From Gammaproteobacteria bacterium (GTDB lineage Bacteria > Pseudomonadota > Gammaproteobacteria > Eutrophobiales > Eutrophobiaceae): a stretch of DNA of 64,000 nt. Where the stretch lies: contig JANQNX010000016.1 of NCBI GenBank assembly GCA_028279365.1, forward strand, positions 1 to 64,000, given 5' to 3'. Positions 16,740-26,063 of this stretch are shown piece after piece (position 1 is the first letter of the stretch; each line of letters opens with the position of its first letter). A program made the translations under genes and the position numbers. The notes below the pieces were generated by a model. The model saw only the letters and a list, made by a program, of their open reading frames with translations. It had not been told where the DNA came from and did no database searches.

Positions 16740-18482
16740 TTGAAACTTAATTTAGTTTTCTCATTGATTACTTTTTTTTCTCTTTTAACTGGCTGTCCCA
16801 GTCAAACAACTCCTACCAAACCAGACCAACAAGAGAAACATACAAACCTAATAATCTCAGATGTTCGTCATGAAAATTTATTAAAACCTTTCAGCTCTAA
16901 ACCTGTTGATATAGTAAGTAATTGGCAACCAAACTCATATTATGCGCGATTATATGTAGAACCATTTGGTATGGTTTCAGGAATTTCAAAGTGTCAAAAT
17001 GCATCTTCATTTATTAAAGGGCTAAAAGAATATTTTGGTATTCAAAATGCTGTAGGATTTTATTTTACAGTAGACATAAGTAGTCAGGATAAAGTTATTG
17101 CCGACAACATCGTGATATTGAGCTATTTAGTTGAAGACACTAATAATAAATGTGAAACTGAATCCTTAAAGGGTTATTTAACGCCTTATTTTAAGGTTAA
17201 TCCATCATTAGATATAAAAGTATCTTATAAAATTCATTATTCAGAAAAAAACAATATAGAAGTTGTTAAAAAATTAACAGAAAGGACCAATTCTATAATT
17301 AATTACTTTGCACCTAAGAGTGTTGGGGTTTTAATAAATGAAGTTTTTTCACCTGTGATTGCTCCTATAGACAATGCTATTCAAAACTCACTTAATGTAA
17401 TTGCTACAGATACTCTTTCAACTCAATTTTCACTGAATACTCCAGTTGGTCAGAAAAGAATTGATGGTTCAACATTAGACTTTAGTCCGATTTTTCCAGA
17501 GGGTGAAAATTTATCGAAAGGCATAGGAGCTAAATTGAATTTAGTATATTACAAGTCTGTAATTGGGCTAGGCGAAGACAAAGTAATTTACGAAGATGAT
17601 CCTAGTCAAATGCTCAGCTCAATACTTGATAGTAAAAGAGATAATTTGGATGTTTATTCAATTCTACAACAAGACAAAGTAAGTGGAATTGTTGCTAACA
17701 CACTAAAAGCTTTTAATAAAAAAGAGCATAAAAATTATCTAGCTGATGCATGCAGAAGTATAAAAAATTATTCATCGACAGAATTAGGACTTACTAAAGA
17801 TGATTCATTAGCATTAAGGTGGGCAATATTAACTGAATTCACTAACTATAATGATAGTTTAGACATAAGATCTGACGCATGTTTTAGACAAAAGGAACTA
17901 CAAAACTTAATTGATCTAAATAGAGACTACATATTCAAGGAAGAGAGAGAACTAATCCCCGAACAAAGAGCAACTTATACGCGTGACTTGATGTATAAAT
18001 TTGCAGGCTCTGCTGTATCTGACCATTTGAAAGATAGAAAAATATTCGACATGGACAATTTGTCGCTTTACATATCTCTATCTGATCCGCTTCCAAATGA
18101 TATTCAGGAACATTTAAGTGATCAATATACTATCAGCAACAAAAATAATCTGATTTACTATGGTGAAAAAGCAATATCAAAGCTTCAAAAGATATTAAGT
18201 AGAGCAAGGTGCGCAAGAATATCCAGTGTAAGTCCAAATAACGATTTAGCTTTCGTTGGTAAACTAGATACTATTCAATCTAAACCAAAATATGTATTAG
18301 GTGGCCTTAGAGTAGATAGATATGGAAATAAAAATAAAATCAAGACTATCTATTTGGTTGATAAAGATCTTATTGATCAATTTATCAGGCCTTATGAAAA
18401 ATGGCCCATAGGTCAATCTGAAGGTCTATGCCCAAAGGAAAAAGACATACAATTTATAATGGGTATAAAGGAGAGTGTATAA
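16740..18482 (+). CDS. Large lipoprotein of unknown function
   Basis: A 580-residue protein starting at TTG 16740, supported by AGGAGA six bases upstream. The N-terminus is a lipoprotein signal with lipobox LLTGC (Cys about 19), followed by a Pro/Thr/Gln linker. The mature part shows no recognised domain. It has about seven Cys and is rich in Asn, Lys and Ile, which reflects a more AT-rich coding composition than the flanking genes and suggests later acquisition. Its stop overlaps the start of a tiny Cys-rich ORF. Confidence 0.65.
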   Translation: MKLNLVFSLITFFSLLTGCPSQTTPTKPDQQEKHTNLIISDVRHENLLKPFSSKPVDIVSNWQPNSYYARLYVEPFGMVSGISKCQNASSFIKGLKEYFGIQNAVGFYFTVDISSQDKVIADNIVILSYLVEDTNNKCETESLKGYLTPYFKVNPSLDIKVSYKIHYSEKNNIEVVKKLTERTNSIINYFAPKSVGVLINEVFSPVIAPIDNAIQNSLNVIATDTLSTQFSLNTPVGQKRIDGSTLDFSPIFPEGENLSKGIGAKLNLVYYKSVIGLGEDKVIYEDDPSQMLSSILDSKRDNLDVYSILQQDKVSGIVANTLKAFNKKEHKNYLADACRSIKNYSSTELGLTKDDSLALRWAILTEFTNYNDSLDIRSDACFRQKELQNLIDLNRDYIFKEERELIPEQRATYTRDLMYKFAGSAVSDHLKDRKIFDMDNLSLYISLSDPLPNDIQEHLSDQYTISNKNNLIYYGEKAISKLQKILSRARCARISSVSPNNDLAFVGKLDTIQSKPKYVLGGLRVDRYGNKNKIKTIYLVDKDLIDQFIRPYEKWPIGQSEGLCPKEKDIQFIMGIKESV

Positions 18483-18616
18483 TGCTAAAGTTTATTAGTA
18501 ATTTTATTATATTTTTTTTATTAGTTTTTTCTTCTAGCACTAATGCTTGTGGGCAAGGATGTATTATTCAAGCAGATGGTTCATGTGTTTGCCCTAATCC
18601 CAAGCCTCAACCATAA
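18482..18616 (+). CDS. Cys-rich exported mini-protein
   Basis: A 44-residue ORF starting at ATG 18482, which shares a base with the upstream stop (TAATG) and follows GGAGAG. A signal peptide (1-22, ending SSTNA) leads to a mature peptide of about 22 residues, CGQGCIIQADGSCVCPNPKP, with four Cys and a Pro-rich tail. Four closely spaced Cys suggest disulfides or a metal site. No family was recognised. Translational coupling with the large lipoprotein suggests joint action. Confidence 0.6.
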   Translation: MLKFISNFIIFFLLVFSSSTNACGQGCIIQADGSCVCPNPKPQP

Positions 18617-18739
18617 AAATAAGCTTATCTACTTATTCTAATATGAAGAGCGTAGACTAAATGCTTACTCAACAACTAAATCGATCTATTTATATCTGAT
18701 ATATCGAAAACATTTCAGTTAATAATTTTTTTTTCAGGG

Positions 18740-21406
18740 TTATGAATGCTGTCGGTTTTCAATTAATGATTTAATTTCAGGTCGGCAACTACCACAGTTG
18801 GTACCGGCATTGAGCGCCTTACCTATCTGGTTGACATCTGCTTTTGCATTTTCACAGATATAATCTTTGATCGTATTTTCACCAACACCAAAACAGGAAC
18901 AGACCACTGAGCCAGTATCAACACCTCCTGACGAAGATAAGCCCGCCAGTATTTGCCATTTATTATCCTGTAACGTGGTCGTTGAAAATTGTTCGCTTAA
19001 CCATTCTCTGGCGGGAAGTGATGCATAATCAGTTGCTGTAAAAATACAGCCTTGTATTTCATTTTCATACTGCCAAAGGTATCGGGCGGTTTGATTATAC
19101 TCATCAACATATTCTATCCAGTCATAGTCATGACCATTCTGAATCCGCTTTTTAAACCAGTTGATGTCTTTTATCTCCTTATCGGAAAACTCAATACGCC
19201 AGTTGTCTTTCTCTATCAGTTTTGTCCAATATGCTAACTCATCAAATTGATACTCATGTCGGCTTAATATAAACCCGAACCACTCATGTTTGACGGGTTC
19301 TACCTTAACCGGTGTATGTTTGTATTCAGGTTGTCCCGAAATGGGATCAACGAATGGGTTAACCACCGCATCTACTCTGGCGTTAGCGGAAAATTGATCA
19401 TTCCAGTGTAAGGGAATAAAAATTTCATCTTGACGTTGCCTGTCTGTGAGTTCTGCCCTGACAACGACCGAGCCATATTCACTATTTATCCTGATTAATT
19501 GTTTGTCTTTAATAGCAAATTGTTTTGCCGTCGCAGGATGGCATTGTGCAAACGGTTCCAGACTGTGTCGCGACAATCGCTGTGATTCACCGGTTCGGGT
19601 CATCGTATGCCAATGATCTCTGACCCTTCCGGTATTCAGAACTAATGGAAACGTGTCTGAGGTATTTGCACCGGGCGTCCTTGGCTCAATCGGAATAAAC
19701 CGCGCCTTGTTGTCTTTTGTATAAAAATGCCCGTTGGTCAGTATACGCCTTGTACCTTCCGGGTTTTCCTGGTTAACCGGCCATTGGATTGGCTTGAGTG
19801 CATCATAATCTTCGTTATCAAGCTCTTGTAAAAGACTGATATCAAAATCACGATTGCCTGCATTTTCAAAACCGGATAAGGCAGCATGTTCCCTGAACAC
19901 ATCGGCGACATGTTGATATTGAAATTCATCACCAAAACCCATGCGCTTTGCGACCTCACTGATAATCCACCAATCTGGCCTGGCTTCACCCGCCGTGCTA
20001 AGGAATGAACGCTGACGGGAAATGCGTCTTTCCGAATTGGTCACAGTGCCAGACTTTTCTCCCCAGGCTGCGGCCGGTAACAAAACATCAGCATAACGCG
20101 TGGTATCGGTTTTCCTGATGCAGTCTGACACGACAACAAAGTCGCATTGCTTTAATGCCTCATTCACACTGTTTGAATCAGGAATACTGACAGCCGGATT
20201 GGTTGCCATCACCCATACGGCCTTCACCTTGCCTGACTTGATATCATTAAACAGATCAACCGCCTTTAATCCGGGTTTGATCGCAATCTTGTCCGAATTC
20301 CAGAACCTGGCAACGCATTCAGACTGTTCAAAGTCCATATGCGCGGCAAGTGTACTGGCTAATCCACCGACTTCGCGCCCACCCATCGCATTCGGTTGGC
20401 CAGTAATGGAAAACGGTCCGGTACCAGGCTTGCCAATTTTTCCCGCAGCAAGATGTGCATTGATAATCGCATTAACCTTATCCACACCGCTACTGGACTG
20501 ATTAATACCCATAGAAAAAAGCGTGACCACTTTTTCCGTATTAGAAAAAAGTTGATAAAACTGTTCTACTTTTTCTACGCTGACGTCACAAGCTTTGGCC
20601 ACGAATTCAATAGAGGGCGCTGTCTGTTTTGCAAGCGTCAGCGCAGCATCAAAACCCTGAGTATGTGCATTGATGTACTCGTGATCGATGCAAGCATGTT
20701 GCTCCAGATAACAAAGCAGACCGTTGAACAATACCGCATCAGTACCCGGCCTGATCGGTAAATGTACATCCGCCGTATCACAGCTATGCGTTTGTCTGGG
20801 ATCGATGATATATAACTGGCAGTCATTATTTTCCCGGGCGGCCTCTATGCGTTGATAAAGTACCGGATGACACCAGGCGATGTTGGAACCGGTAACGATA
20901 ATCGCTTCGGCACTCTCCAGATCTTCATAACAAGGCCCAACCGCATCGCTACCAAAGGCACGCTTATGACCCGCTACGGCTGAGGACATACAAAGACGCG
21001 AATTGGTATCGATATTGGCGCTACCAATAAACCCTTTCATAAGTTTATTAGCAACATAGTAATCTTCAGTCAACAACTGGCCCGACACATAAAAGGCAAC
21101 CGAGTCAGCACCATAATTATTTATCGTCTCAACAAAGCAATTGGCAACTTCAGCCAGCGCTTCATCCCAGCTAGCCTTCTTGTTGTTTACCATTGGCGAT
21201 AACAATCGATGTGACAGGTTCACCGTTTCACCGAGTGCGGAACCTTTAGAACAGAGTCGCCCTGAATTAGCAGGATGTGAAGTGTCACCTTCAATAGTGA
21301 CTTGCCCTTGTTTATTAGCCTGTGCAATCACACCACAACCGACACCACAATAAGGACAGGTGGTTTTGATTTTTTCTTCGGTTAGCGCTGTTGGATAATT
21401 AGACAT
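18740..21406 (-). CDS. nasA: Assimilatory nitrate reductase catalytic subunit
   Basis: An 888-residue cytoplasmic Mo-bis-MGD enzyme reducing nitrate to nitrite. The N-terminal [4Fe-4S] motif is CPYCGVGCGV with the fourth Cys in GRLCSKGSAL. The DMSO-reductase-family body follows (SRLCMSSAVAGHKRAFG, NPAVSIPDSN, ATNP) with a molydopterin-binding C-terminal domain (LNTGRVRDHWHTMTRTG). The last 70 residues add a BFD-like [2Fe-2S] site (CSCFGVGEN and GTNCGSC). ATG 21406 gives the usual N-terminus (MSNYPTAL); the frame extends 19 codons further into the upstream gene, which is unlikely. It ends an operon nirB-nirD-FAD subunit-nasA. Confidence 0.93.
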   Translation of the reverse strand: MSNYPTALTEEKIKTTCPYCGVGCGVIAQANKQGQVTIEGDTSHPANSGRLCSKGSALGETVNLSHRLLSPMVNNKKASWDEALAEVANCFVETINNYGADSVAFYVSGQLLTEDYYVANKLMKGFIGSANIDTNSRLCMSSAVAGHKRAFGSDAVGPCYEDLESAEAIIVTGSNIAWCHPVLYQRIEAARENNDCQLYIIDPRQTHSCDTADVHLPIRPGTDAVLFNGLLCYLEQHACIDHEYINAHTQGFDAALTLAKQTAPSIEFVAKACDVSVEKVEQFYQLFSNTEKVVTLFSMGINQSSSGVDKVNAIINAHLAAGKIGKPGTGPFSITGQPNAMGGREVGGLASTLAAHMDFEQSECVARFWNSDKIAIKPGLKAVDLFNDIKSGKVKAVWVMATNPAVSIPDSNSVNEALKQCDFVVVSDCIRKTDTTRYADVLLPAAAWGEKSGTVTNSERRISRQRSFLSTAGEARPDWWIISEVAKRMGFGDEFQYQHVADVFREHAALSGFENAGNRDFDISLLQELDNEDYDALKPIQWPVNQENPEGTRRILTNGHFYTKDNKARFIPIEPRTPGANTSDTFPLVLNTGRVRDHWHTMTRTGESQRLSRHSLEPFAQCHPATAKQFAIKDKQLIRINSEYGSVVVRAELTDRQRQDEIFIPLHWNDQFSANARVDAVVNPFVDPISGQPEYKHTPVKVEPVKHEWFGFILSRHEYQFDELAYWTKLIEKDNWRIEFSDKEIKDINWFKKRIQNGHDYDWIEYVDEYNQTARYLWQYENEIQGCIFTATDYASLPAREWLSEQFSTTTLQDNKWQILAGLSSSGGVDTGSVVCSCFGVGENTIKDYICENAKADVNQIGKALNAGTNCGSCRPEIKSLIENRQHS

Positions 21407-21410
21407 CGTA

Positions 21411-22664
21411 CTATGCACACGCAGCAACGGTTTCCTGAACATCGACGCAGTATTGTTTACCAAACTGCAGTGTTTGACTGATCGCCGTTATATCCTGTTT
21501 CGTCTCAAGCAATTCCAGGTACCAGCGCGAATCAGTAATATCACCATATAACAATATACCCACAATACGGTTGTGTTTAATGACTAATTTACGATAAATG
21601 CTGTTGGCAGAATCAACCAGTTTTATAATCTGACAGCTATCATCCTCACAGAACTGACCCGCTGAAAACAGGTTCACTCCAGTGACTTTTAATCCGGTTG
21701 CATTGACTGAACCGGTATAACTGGCAGTCTCGTTGTTCAACACCGTTGCGCAAACCGCCGCTTGTTCATATAAGGGTGCGACCAAACCATAGGTTTTATC
21801 ATTATGCTGACAGCATTCACCTATCGCGAAGATATCCTGACATGAGGTCTGCATCTGGTCGTTAACAATGATCCCTGCCGCGCAATCAATATCAGATTTT
21901 TTGGCAAGTGATATTTCCGGTCGGATACCGACAGCAAACACAACCAATTCTGCCGGGATGCTGCTACCATCTTCAAGCAGTACCGACTCGACCTTCTCAT
22001 CACCCAGTATTTTTTTTATGTTGACATCCGTTTTGATCGACAAACCAGTATTAGCCAGCATAGCAGTCAGATGTTCAGAAGCCGTTTCATCCAGTTGTCT
22101 CTCCATCAGCACAGTATGTCGATGTAATACTGTGACGTTCATACCTTGTTTATGCAGACCATAAGCGACTTCCAGACCTAACAAACCGCCACCTATGACA
22201 ACCGCCTGTTTTGATTGTTGACATGATGACAACATCTGCTCAACATCATTAATGGTTCTGTAGGTGTAAACCCCATTCAAGTCGTTTCCGGGGATAGGCG
22301 GCAAAAATGCTTGGGAACCAGTTGCGATCACCAGTTTATCAAAGTGATAAATATCGCCATCGATATCCCTGACTCTTTTTTCAGAGGCGGAAATATCGGT
22401 AACCGTTTTTGATGTATGAAGTGTAATGCCGTGCTGGTCGTACCAGTCTATTGGGTGTGTAACCACATCATTGAGCGTCTGCTCTCCAGATAATAACGGT
22501 GATAACAAAATACGATTATAACCTGCATGTGGCTCGCTACCAAAAACAGTAATGTCGAACGGGGATTGTTTTTCGATTAATTCTTCCAGTAATCGAATTG
22601 CGGCCATGCCATTGCCGATAATGATAAGTTTTTGTGGAGCCTCCGGCATAACACTGACTATCAA
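21411..22664 (-). CDS. FAD/NAD(P)H-dependent electron-transfer subunit for nitrate reductase
   Basis: A 417-residue flavoprotein of the NirB N-terminal/rubredoxin-reductase family: FAD motif IIGNGMAAIRLLEEL (about 14-28), ATGSQAFLPPIPG, NAD-binding VVIGGGLLGLEVAYGLH, and the second FAD motif DIFAIGECCQ. There is no iron-sulfur or sirohaem domain. It lies between nirD and nasA, overlapping nirD by four bases (TTGA start). It most likely passes NAD(P)H electrons to the BFD-like [2Fe-2S] domain of NasA, as NasB/NasC-type subunits do. ATG 22649 is an alternative start. Confidence 0.82.
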   Translation of the reverse strand: MIVSVMPEAPQKLIIIGNGMAAIRLLEELIEKQSPFDITVFGSEPHAGYNRILLSPLLSGEQTLNDVVTHPIDWYDQHGITLHTSKTVTDISASEKRVRDIDGDIYHFDKLVIATGSQAFLPPIPGNDLNGVYTYRTINDVEQMLSSCQQSKQAVVIGGGLLGLEVAYGLHKQGMNVTVLHRHTVLMERQLDETASEHLTAMLANTGLSIKTDVNIKKILGDEKVESVLLEDGSSIPAELVVFAVGIRPEISLAKKSDIDCAAGIIVNDQMQTSCQDIFAIGECCQHNDKTYGLVAPLYEQAAVCATVLNNETASYTGSVNATGLKVTGVNLFSAGQFCEDDSCQIIKLVDSANSIYRKLVIKHNRIVGILLYGDITDSRWYLELLETKQDITAISQTLQFGKQYCVDVQETVAACA

Positions 22665-23026
22665 ACTGCGACCTGAACCTCTCCATCATCGATCTGAACA
22701 GCATAGATCGGAAGCAAGACGGATTCATCTTCCAGACATTGGCCTGTCTTCAGGTTAAAATGCTGTTTATAAATAGGCGAAGCAACAACCGGCTGCCCTT
22801 TTATGTCGCCAGTAATCCCTCTTGATAATACATTCACTTTACTAAACGGATCGTAATTACTAATGGCATATATCTCACCAGTAATTAATTTGAATATGGC
22901 AATCTGGTTTTTTTCCAGCAAGGCACATACACCTACGTTATCAATCAAGTCAGATTCCTGACAGACGCTATGCCATTTAACATCCCGTTTGGATGCATAA
23001 TCATCAAACTGTTTTAATTCACCCAT
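22661..23026 (-). CDS. nirD: Nitrite reductase small subunit, NirD
   Basis: A 121-residue Rieske-fold protein of the NirD family, lacking the Cys/His ligands of true Rieske clusters, as is usual for NirD: VCQESDLIDNVGVCALLEKNQ in two segments, IFKLITGEIYAISNYDPFSK, DIKGQPVVASPIYKQHFNLKTG. It partners NirB to reduce nitrite to ammonium. It starts three bases after nirB ends and overlaps the next gene. Confidence 0.92.
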   Translation of the reverse strand: MGELKQFDDYASKRDVKWHSVCQESDLIDNVGVCALLEKNQIAIFKLITGEIYAISNYDPFSKVNVLSRGITGDIKGQPVVASPIYKQHFNLKTGQCLEDESVLLPIYAVQIDDGEVQVAV

Positions 23027-23029
23027 TAT

Positions 23030-25555
23030 TTATGCCGTCTCCAATAACTCGAGTTTTTCTTCATTAGTCGCAGGACGAATCTGGTTTCGTTCCTGTACAA
23101 ATACCACCTGGTTATCTTTTTCATCGCTGTTAACAAAATGACGAAAACGTTTCATCTTCTCTGGATTATCCAGTGTGGTTTTCCATTCACATTGATAGGT
23201 ATCAACAATCTTCTCCATCTCGCTTTCCAACTCGGCACAGATGCCCAATTTGTCATCGATAATGACGGATTGTAGATATTCCAGACCGCCTTCCAGGTTA
23301 TCCATCCAGGTTGCCGTACGTTGTAGTTTGTCAGCAGTACGGATATAGAACATAAAGAAACGGTCGATATATTTGATCAAGGTTTCATCGTCAAGATCGG
23401 AAGCAAACAAATCCGCATGTCGGGGTTTCATACCACCATTACCACACACATAAAGGTTCCATCCCTTTTCCGTTGCAATCACACCAACGTCTTTGCCCTG
23501 CGCTTCGGCGCATTCGCGGGTACAACCGGATACTGCCATTTTGGTTTTATGTGGAGAACGCAAGCCCTTGTAACGGTTTTCCAAACGTATCGCCATCGAT
23601 ACGCTGTCTTGCACACCATAACGACACCAGGTACTACCAACACAAGACTTAACCGTTCGTAATGCCTTCGCATAAGCATGACCGGATTCAAAACCGGCAG
23701 CGACCAATTCTTCCCATATATGTGGTAGCTGATCGACACGTGCGCCAAATAAGTCCACACGCTGTGCACCGGTAATCTTGCTGTAGAGATTGTATTTTTT
23801 TGCAACTTGTCCCAATACAATCAGTTTATCCGGTGTAATCTCCCCTCCCGGCACACGCGGAACAATGGAGTACGTCCCATTCTTTTGCATGTTGGCAAGA
23901 AAATGATCGTTAGTATCCTGTAATTGCGTTATCGGTTTCTCTAATACATATTCATTCCAGCATGAGGCGAGTATTGAACCAACAGCGGGTTTACAAATAT
24001 CACAACCATGGCCTGTCCCATGTCTGGCGATTAACTCTTCAAAGGTTTTAATCTTTTCAGAACGAATAATTAAATAGAGATCCTGTCGGGTATAAGGAAA
24101 ATGTTCACATAGATCACGGTTAACTGCGATACCGCGTTTTTCCAATTCACTATTTAATATTTGACCTGCCATCACGGCACAACCACCGCAAGTCGTACCC
24201 GCCTTGGTACATGACTTTAACTCTGCCAATGTGGTCACACCATCATCAACAGCAGCAATCAATTCACCTTTACTGACATTATTACAGGAACAGATCTGTG
24301 CCGTGTCTGGTAATGCATCAACACCCAAGCCGACTGCTGCAGCTCCGTCTCGCTGCGGTAGAATCAAATCATCGGGGTTCTCCGGTAGATCAATTTCATT
24401 CAGGTAATACTGCAACAAAGTATCGTAATCAGCACTATCACCCACCAGTACGGCACCAAGCAATTTGGTTGCGTCTTTATTCACCACCAGGCTTTTGTAA
24501 ACTTCATTACGTGCATCACTAAAGACATAGCGCATTGCACCTTCGCTATGGCCTAATGAATCACCAATGGAGCCGACATCAACACCAAGCAACTTAAGCT
24601 TGGTACTCATATCGGCACCTTTAAATACCGTTGTTTCTTCAGTTAACTGACTGACCGCAACTTCTGCCATGCGATAGCCCGGTGCAACCAGGCCAAGAAT
24701 GCGACCACCCCAAAGGGCACATTCACCAATCGCATAAATATCTCTGTCGCTGGTACGGCAGCGATAATCAATCACAATACCGCCGCGTTCTCCGACATTT
24801 AATCCCGCTGATTTGGCTAATTCGTCATAAGGTTTAATACCTGCAGAAAAGACAATCATATCCGTCTCTAATTCGCCACCATCGGCAAAACTCATCTTTA
24901 ATCGTCTTTCATTACCTTTACTAATTAACTCGGTCGCTTTACTGGTATGCACCTGCACGCCCAGGTTTTCAATCTTACGGCGTAACATACTGCTGCCACC
25001 CTCATCGAGTTGTACATTCATCAAACCCGACGAAAGTTCGACCACATGTGTTTCCAGACCAAGGTTTATTAATGCATTGGCACATTCCAGTCCTAACAAG
25101 CCTCCACCGACAACCACACCGACCTTACTTTCTTTAGCACTGGCATTGATCTCGCCCAGATCGTCAATCGTGCGATAGGCTAAACAGTTAGGTAGATCAT
25201 GGCCAGGTACAGGAGGAATAAAGGCATAGGAACCGGTAGCTAATACCAGCTTATCGTAGTCAAACGTCATGCCGCCTTGAGAAGTCACACATTTTTTTTC
25301 TTTATCAATACTGACAATCGGATCGCCAAAATAGGCATTAACATGATTGTCTTGATAAAACTCGCGCGTTGTTAATGCCAGTTCTTCCGGTTTCTTTCCT
25401 GCAAAATACTCAGACAAATGAACTCGATCATAGGCAGGACGAGGTTCACCCCCTATCACTGTAATCTTGTAATCCAAGTTTGCTTCCAAAACCTTTTCGA
25501 CATAGTAATGTCCGACCATGCCATTCCCGACTACCACCAGATTTTTTTTCATCAT
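23030..25555 (-). CDS. nirB: NADH-dependent nitrite reductase large subunit, NirB
   Basis: An 841-residue sirohaem nitrite reductase. The N-terminal FAD domain has VVVGNGMVGHYYVE, the NAD site VGVVVGGGLLGLECAN and DIYAIGECALW. BFD-type [2Fe-2S] sites follow (CSCNNVSKGE, GTTCGGC; and CDICKPAVGS). The C-terminal sulfite/nitrite reductase ferredoxin-like domain carries the sirohaem-[4Fe-4S] ligands SCVGSTWCRYG and SGCTRECAEAQG. Length is typical. It is the first gene of the nirBD-FAD-nasA operon, behind a sigma-54 promoter and an attenuator-like terminator. Confidence 0.95.
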   Translation of the reverse strand: MMKKNLVVVGNGMVGHYYVEKVLEANLDYKITVIGGEPRPAYDRVHLSEYFAGKKPEELALTTREFYQDNHVNAYFGDPIVSIDKEKKCVTSQGGMTFDYDKLVLATGSYAFIPPVPGHDLPNCLAYRTIDDLGEINASAKESKVGVVVGGGLLGLECANALINLGLETHVVELSSGLMNVQLDEGGSSMLRRKIENLGVQVHTSKATELISKGNERRLKMSFADGGELETDMIVFSAGIKPYDELAKSAGLNVGERGGIVIDYRCRTSDRDIYAIGECALWGGRILGLVAPGYRMAEVAVSQLTEETTVFKGADMSTKLKLLGVDVGSIGDSLGHSEGAMRYVFSDARNEVYKSLVVNKDATKLLGAVLVGDSADYDTLLQYYLNEIDLPENPDDLILPQRDGAAAVGLGVDALPDTAQICSCNNVSKGELIAAVDDGVTTLAELKSCTKAGTTCGGCAVMAGQILNSELEKRGIAVNRDLCEHFPYTRQDLYLIIRSEKIKTFEELIARHGTGHGCDICKPAVGSILASCWNEYVLEKPITQLQDTNDHFLANMQKNGTYSIVPRVPGGEITPDKLIVLGQVAKKYNLYSKITGAQRVDLFGARVDQLPHIWEELVAAGFESGHAYAKALRTVKSCVGSTWCRYGVQDSVSMAIRLENRYKGLRSPHKTKMAVSGCTRECAEAQGKDVGVIATEKGWNLYVCGNGGMKPRHADLFASDLDDETLIKYIDRFFMFYIRTADKLQRTATWMDNLEGGLEYLQSVIIDDKLGICAELESEMEKIVDTYQCEWKTTLDNPEKMKRFRHFVNSDEKDNQVVFVQERNQIRPATNEEKLELLETA

Positions 25556-25589
25556 ATCTACAACCGTTTAATAATGAGTGACTCAGGTA

Positions 25590-25629
25590 AAAAAAAAGGC
25601 GCTTGAAGACCTTACGGTCTCAAGCGCCT
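25590..25629 (-). terminator. Attenuator-like terminator in the nirB leader
   Basis: On the minus strand AGGCGCTTGAGACC pairs with GGTCTTCAAGCGCCT (loop GTAA, one bulge) and is followed by a run of eight or nine U, all between the sigma-54 promoter and nirB. A strong terminator upstream of the first gene of an operon is the expected target of NasT-mediated antitermination. Confidence 0.85.
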
Positions 25630-25659
25630 TTGCTTACGTTTAACTTAATAATCTCTAAA

Positions 25660-25681
25660 GACTCCCACATCATGGAGAATC
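25660..25681 (-). promoter_or_regulatory. Leader hairpin of nirB mRNA, possible ANTAR target
   Basis: GATTCTC and GGGAGTC pair (two G-U) around the loop CATGATGT, starting only a few bases after the start site predicted from the sigma-54 element. The loop does not show the clean A1/G4 hexanucleotide seen in the other three leaders, so NasT recognition here is less certain. Confidence 0.45.
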
Positions 25682-25694
25682 ATAAAACTAGTTT

Positions 25695-25709
25695 GCAGCA
25701 TCCATGCCA
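25695..25709 (-). promoter_or_regulatory. Sigma-54 (-24/-12) promoter of nirB
   Basis: On the minus strand TGGCATGGATGCTGC has GG and GC at the correct spacing (consensus TGGCAC-N5-TTGC). It lies about 140 bases upstream of nirB, leaving room for the leader with hairpin and terminator. Confidence 0.8.
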
Positions 25710-25813
25710 CTCTTTAAAAACGACTTAAGCCTTTGTTATTTATTAACTAATTTAAATCGTTAAATCCTGTTATTGAGTCAGGCTGCTCAATATAAGTGCG
25801 CAGATTGGCCTGC

Positions 25814-25830
25814 TGTACTAATTTAGTGCA
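25814..25830. promoter_or_regulatory. NtrC-like enhancer site between divergent promoters
   Basis: TGTACTAATTTAGTGCA is a near-perfect palindrome matching the NtrC half-sites TGCAC...GTGCA (one C-to-T change). It is about 105 bases from the nirB sigma-54 element and 65 bases from the channel-gene element, typical enhancer distances, so it could serve both. Confidence 0.65.
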
Positions 25831-25893
25831 AGAATTACGTTTTATTACACAGCAGTTAAAACATTAATTATAAAAATCAATAAGTTAACTAGC

Positions 25894-25908
25894 TGGCATG
25901 ATTGCTGC
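25894..25908 (+). promoter_or_regulatory. Sigma-54 promoter of the nitrite/formate channel gene
   Basis: TGGCATGATTGCTGC has GG and GC at the sigma-54 spacing and is nearly identical to the nirB element in the opposite direction. Predicted transcription start is near 25920. Confidence 0.8.
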
Positions 25909-25922
25909 GTTGCATTACTAAA

Positions 25923-25946
25923 TTAGTTATCAATGGTGATAGCTGA
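25923..25946 (+). promoter_or_regulatory. Leader hairpin with A1/G4 hexaloop, likely NasT (ANTAR) target
   Basis: TTAGTTATC and GATAGCTGA pair (two G-U) around the six-base loop AATGGT, which has A at position 1 and G at position 4 as described for ANTAR-recognised hairpins. It starts within a few bases of the predicted +1. A second small hairpin CTTG-TTA-CAAG (25947-25957) follows before the terminator. Confidence 0.7.
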
Positions 25947-25958
25947 CTTGTTACAAGC

Positions 25959-26000
25959 AAAGACGCTTGAGATCTCACAATCTCATTGCGTCTTTTTTTT
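25959..26000 (+). terminator. Attenuator-like terminator upstream of the channel gene
   Basis: AGACGC pairs with GCGTCT and inner GAGAT with ATCTC (loop about six bases), followed by eight U. It lies between the sigma-54 promoter and ATG 26064, so readthrough must be regulated for the gene to be expressed. Confidence 0.88.
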
Positions 26001-26063
26001 GTTTTTTTTTCATTAACAGGCATCAGCAAAATGCCAATCAAGTATTAGAACGGGAGTATAATT

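Noticed and set aside
20100-20501. 133-aa plus-strand frame inside nasA
   Set aside because: Antisense to the conserved molybdopterin enzyme; no supporting features.
25695-25710. Hairpin GTGGC-ATGGAT-GCTGC in the nirB leader as an ANTAR stem
   Set aside because: It coincides with the sigma-54 -24/-12 element and would lie upstream of the transcript start.
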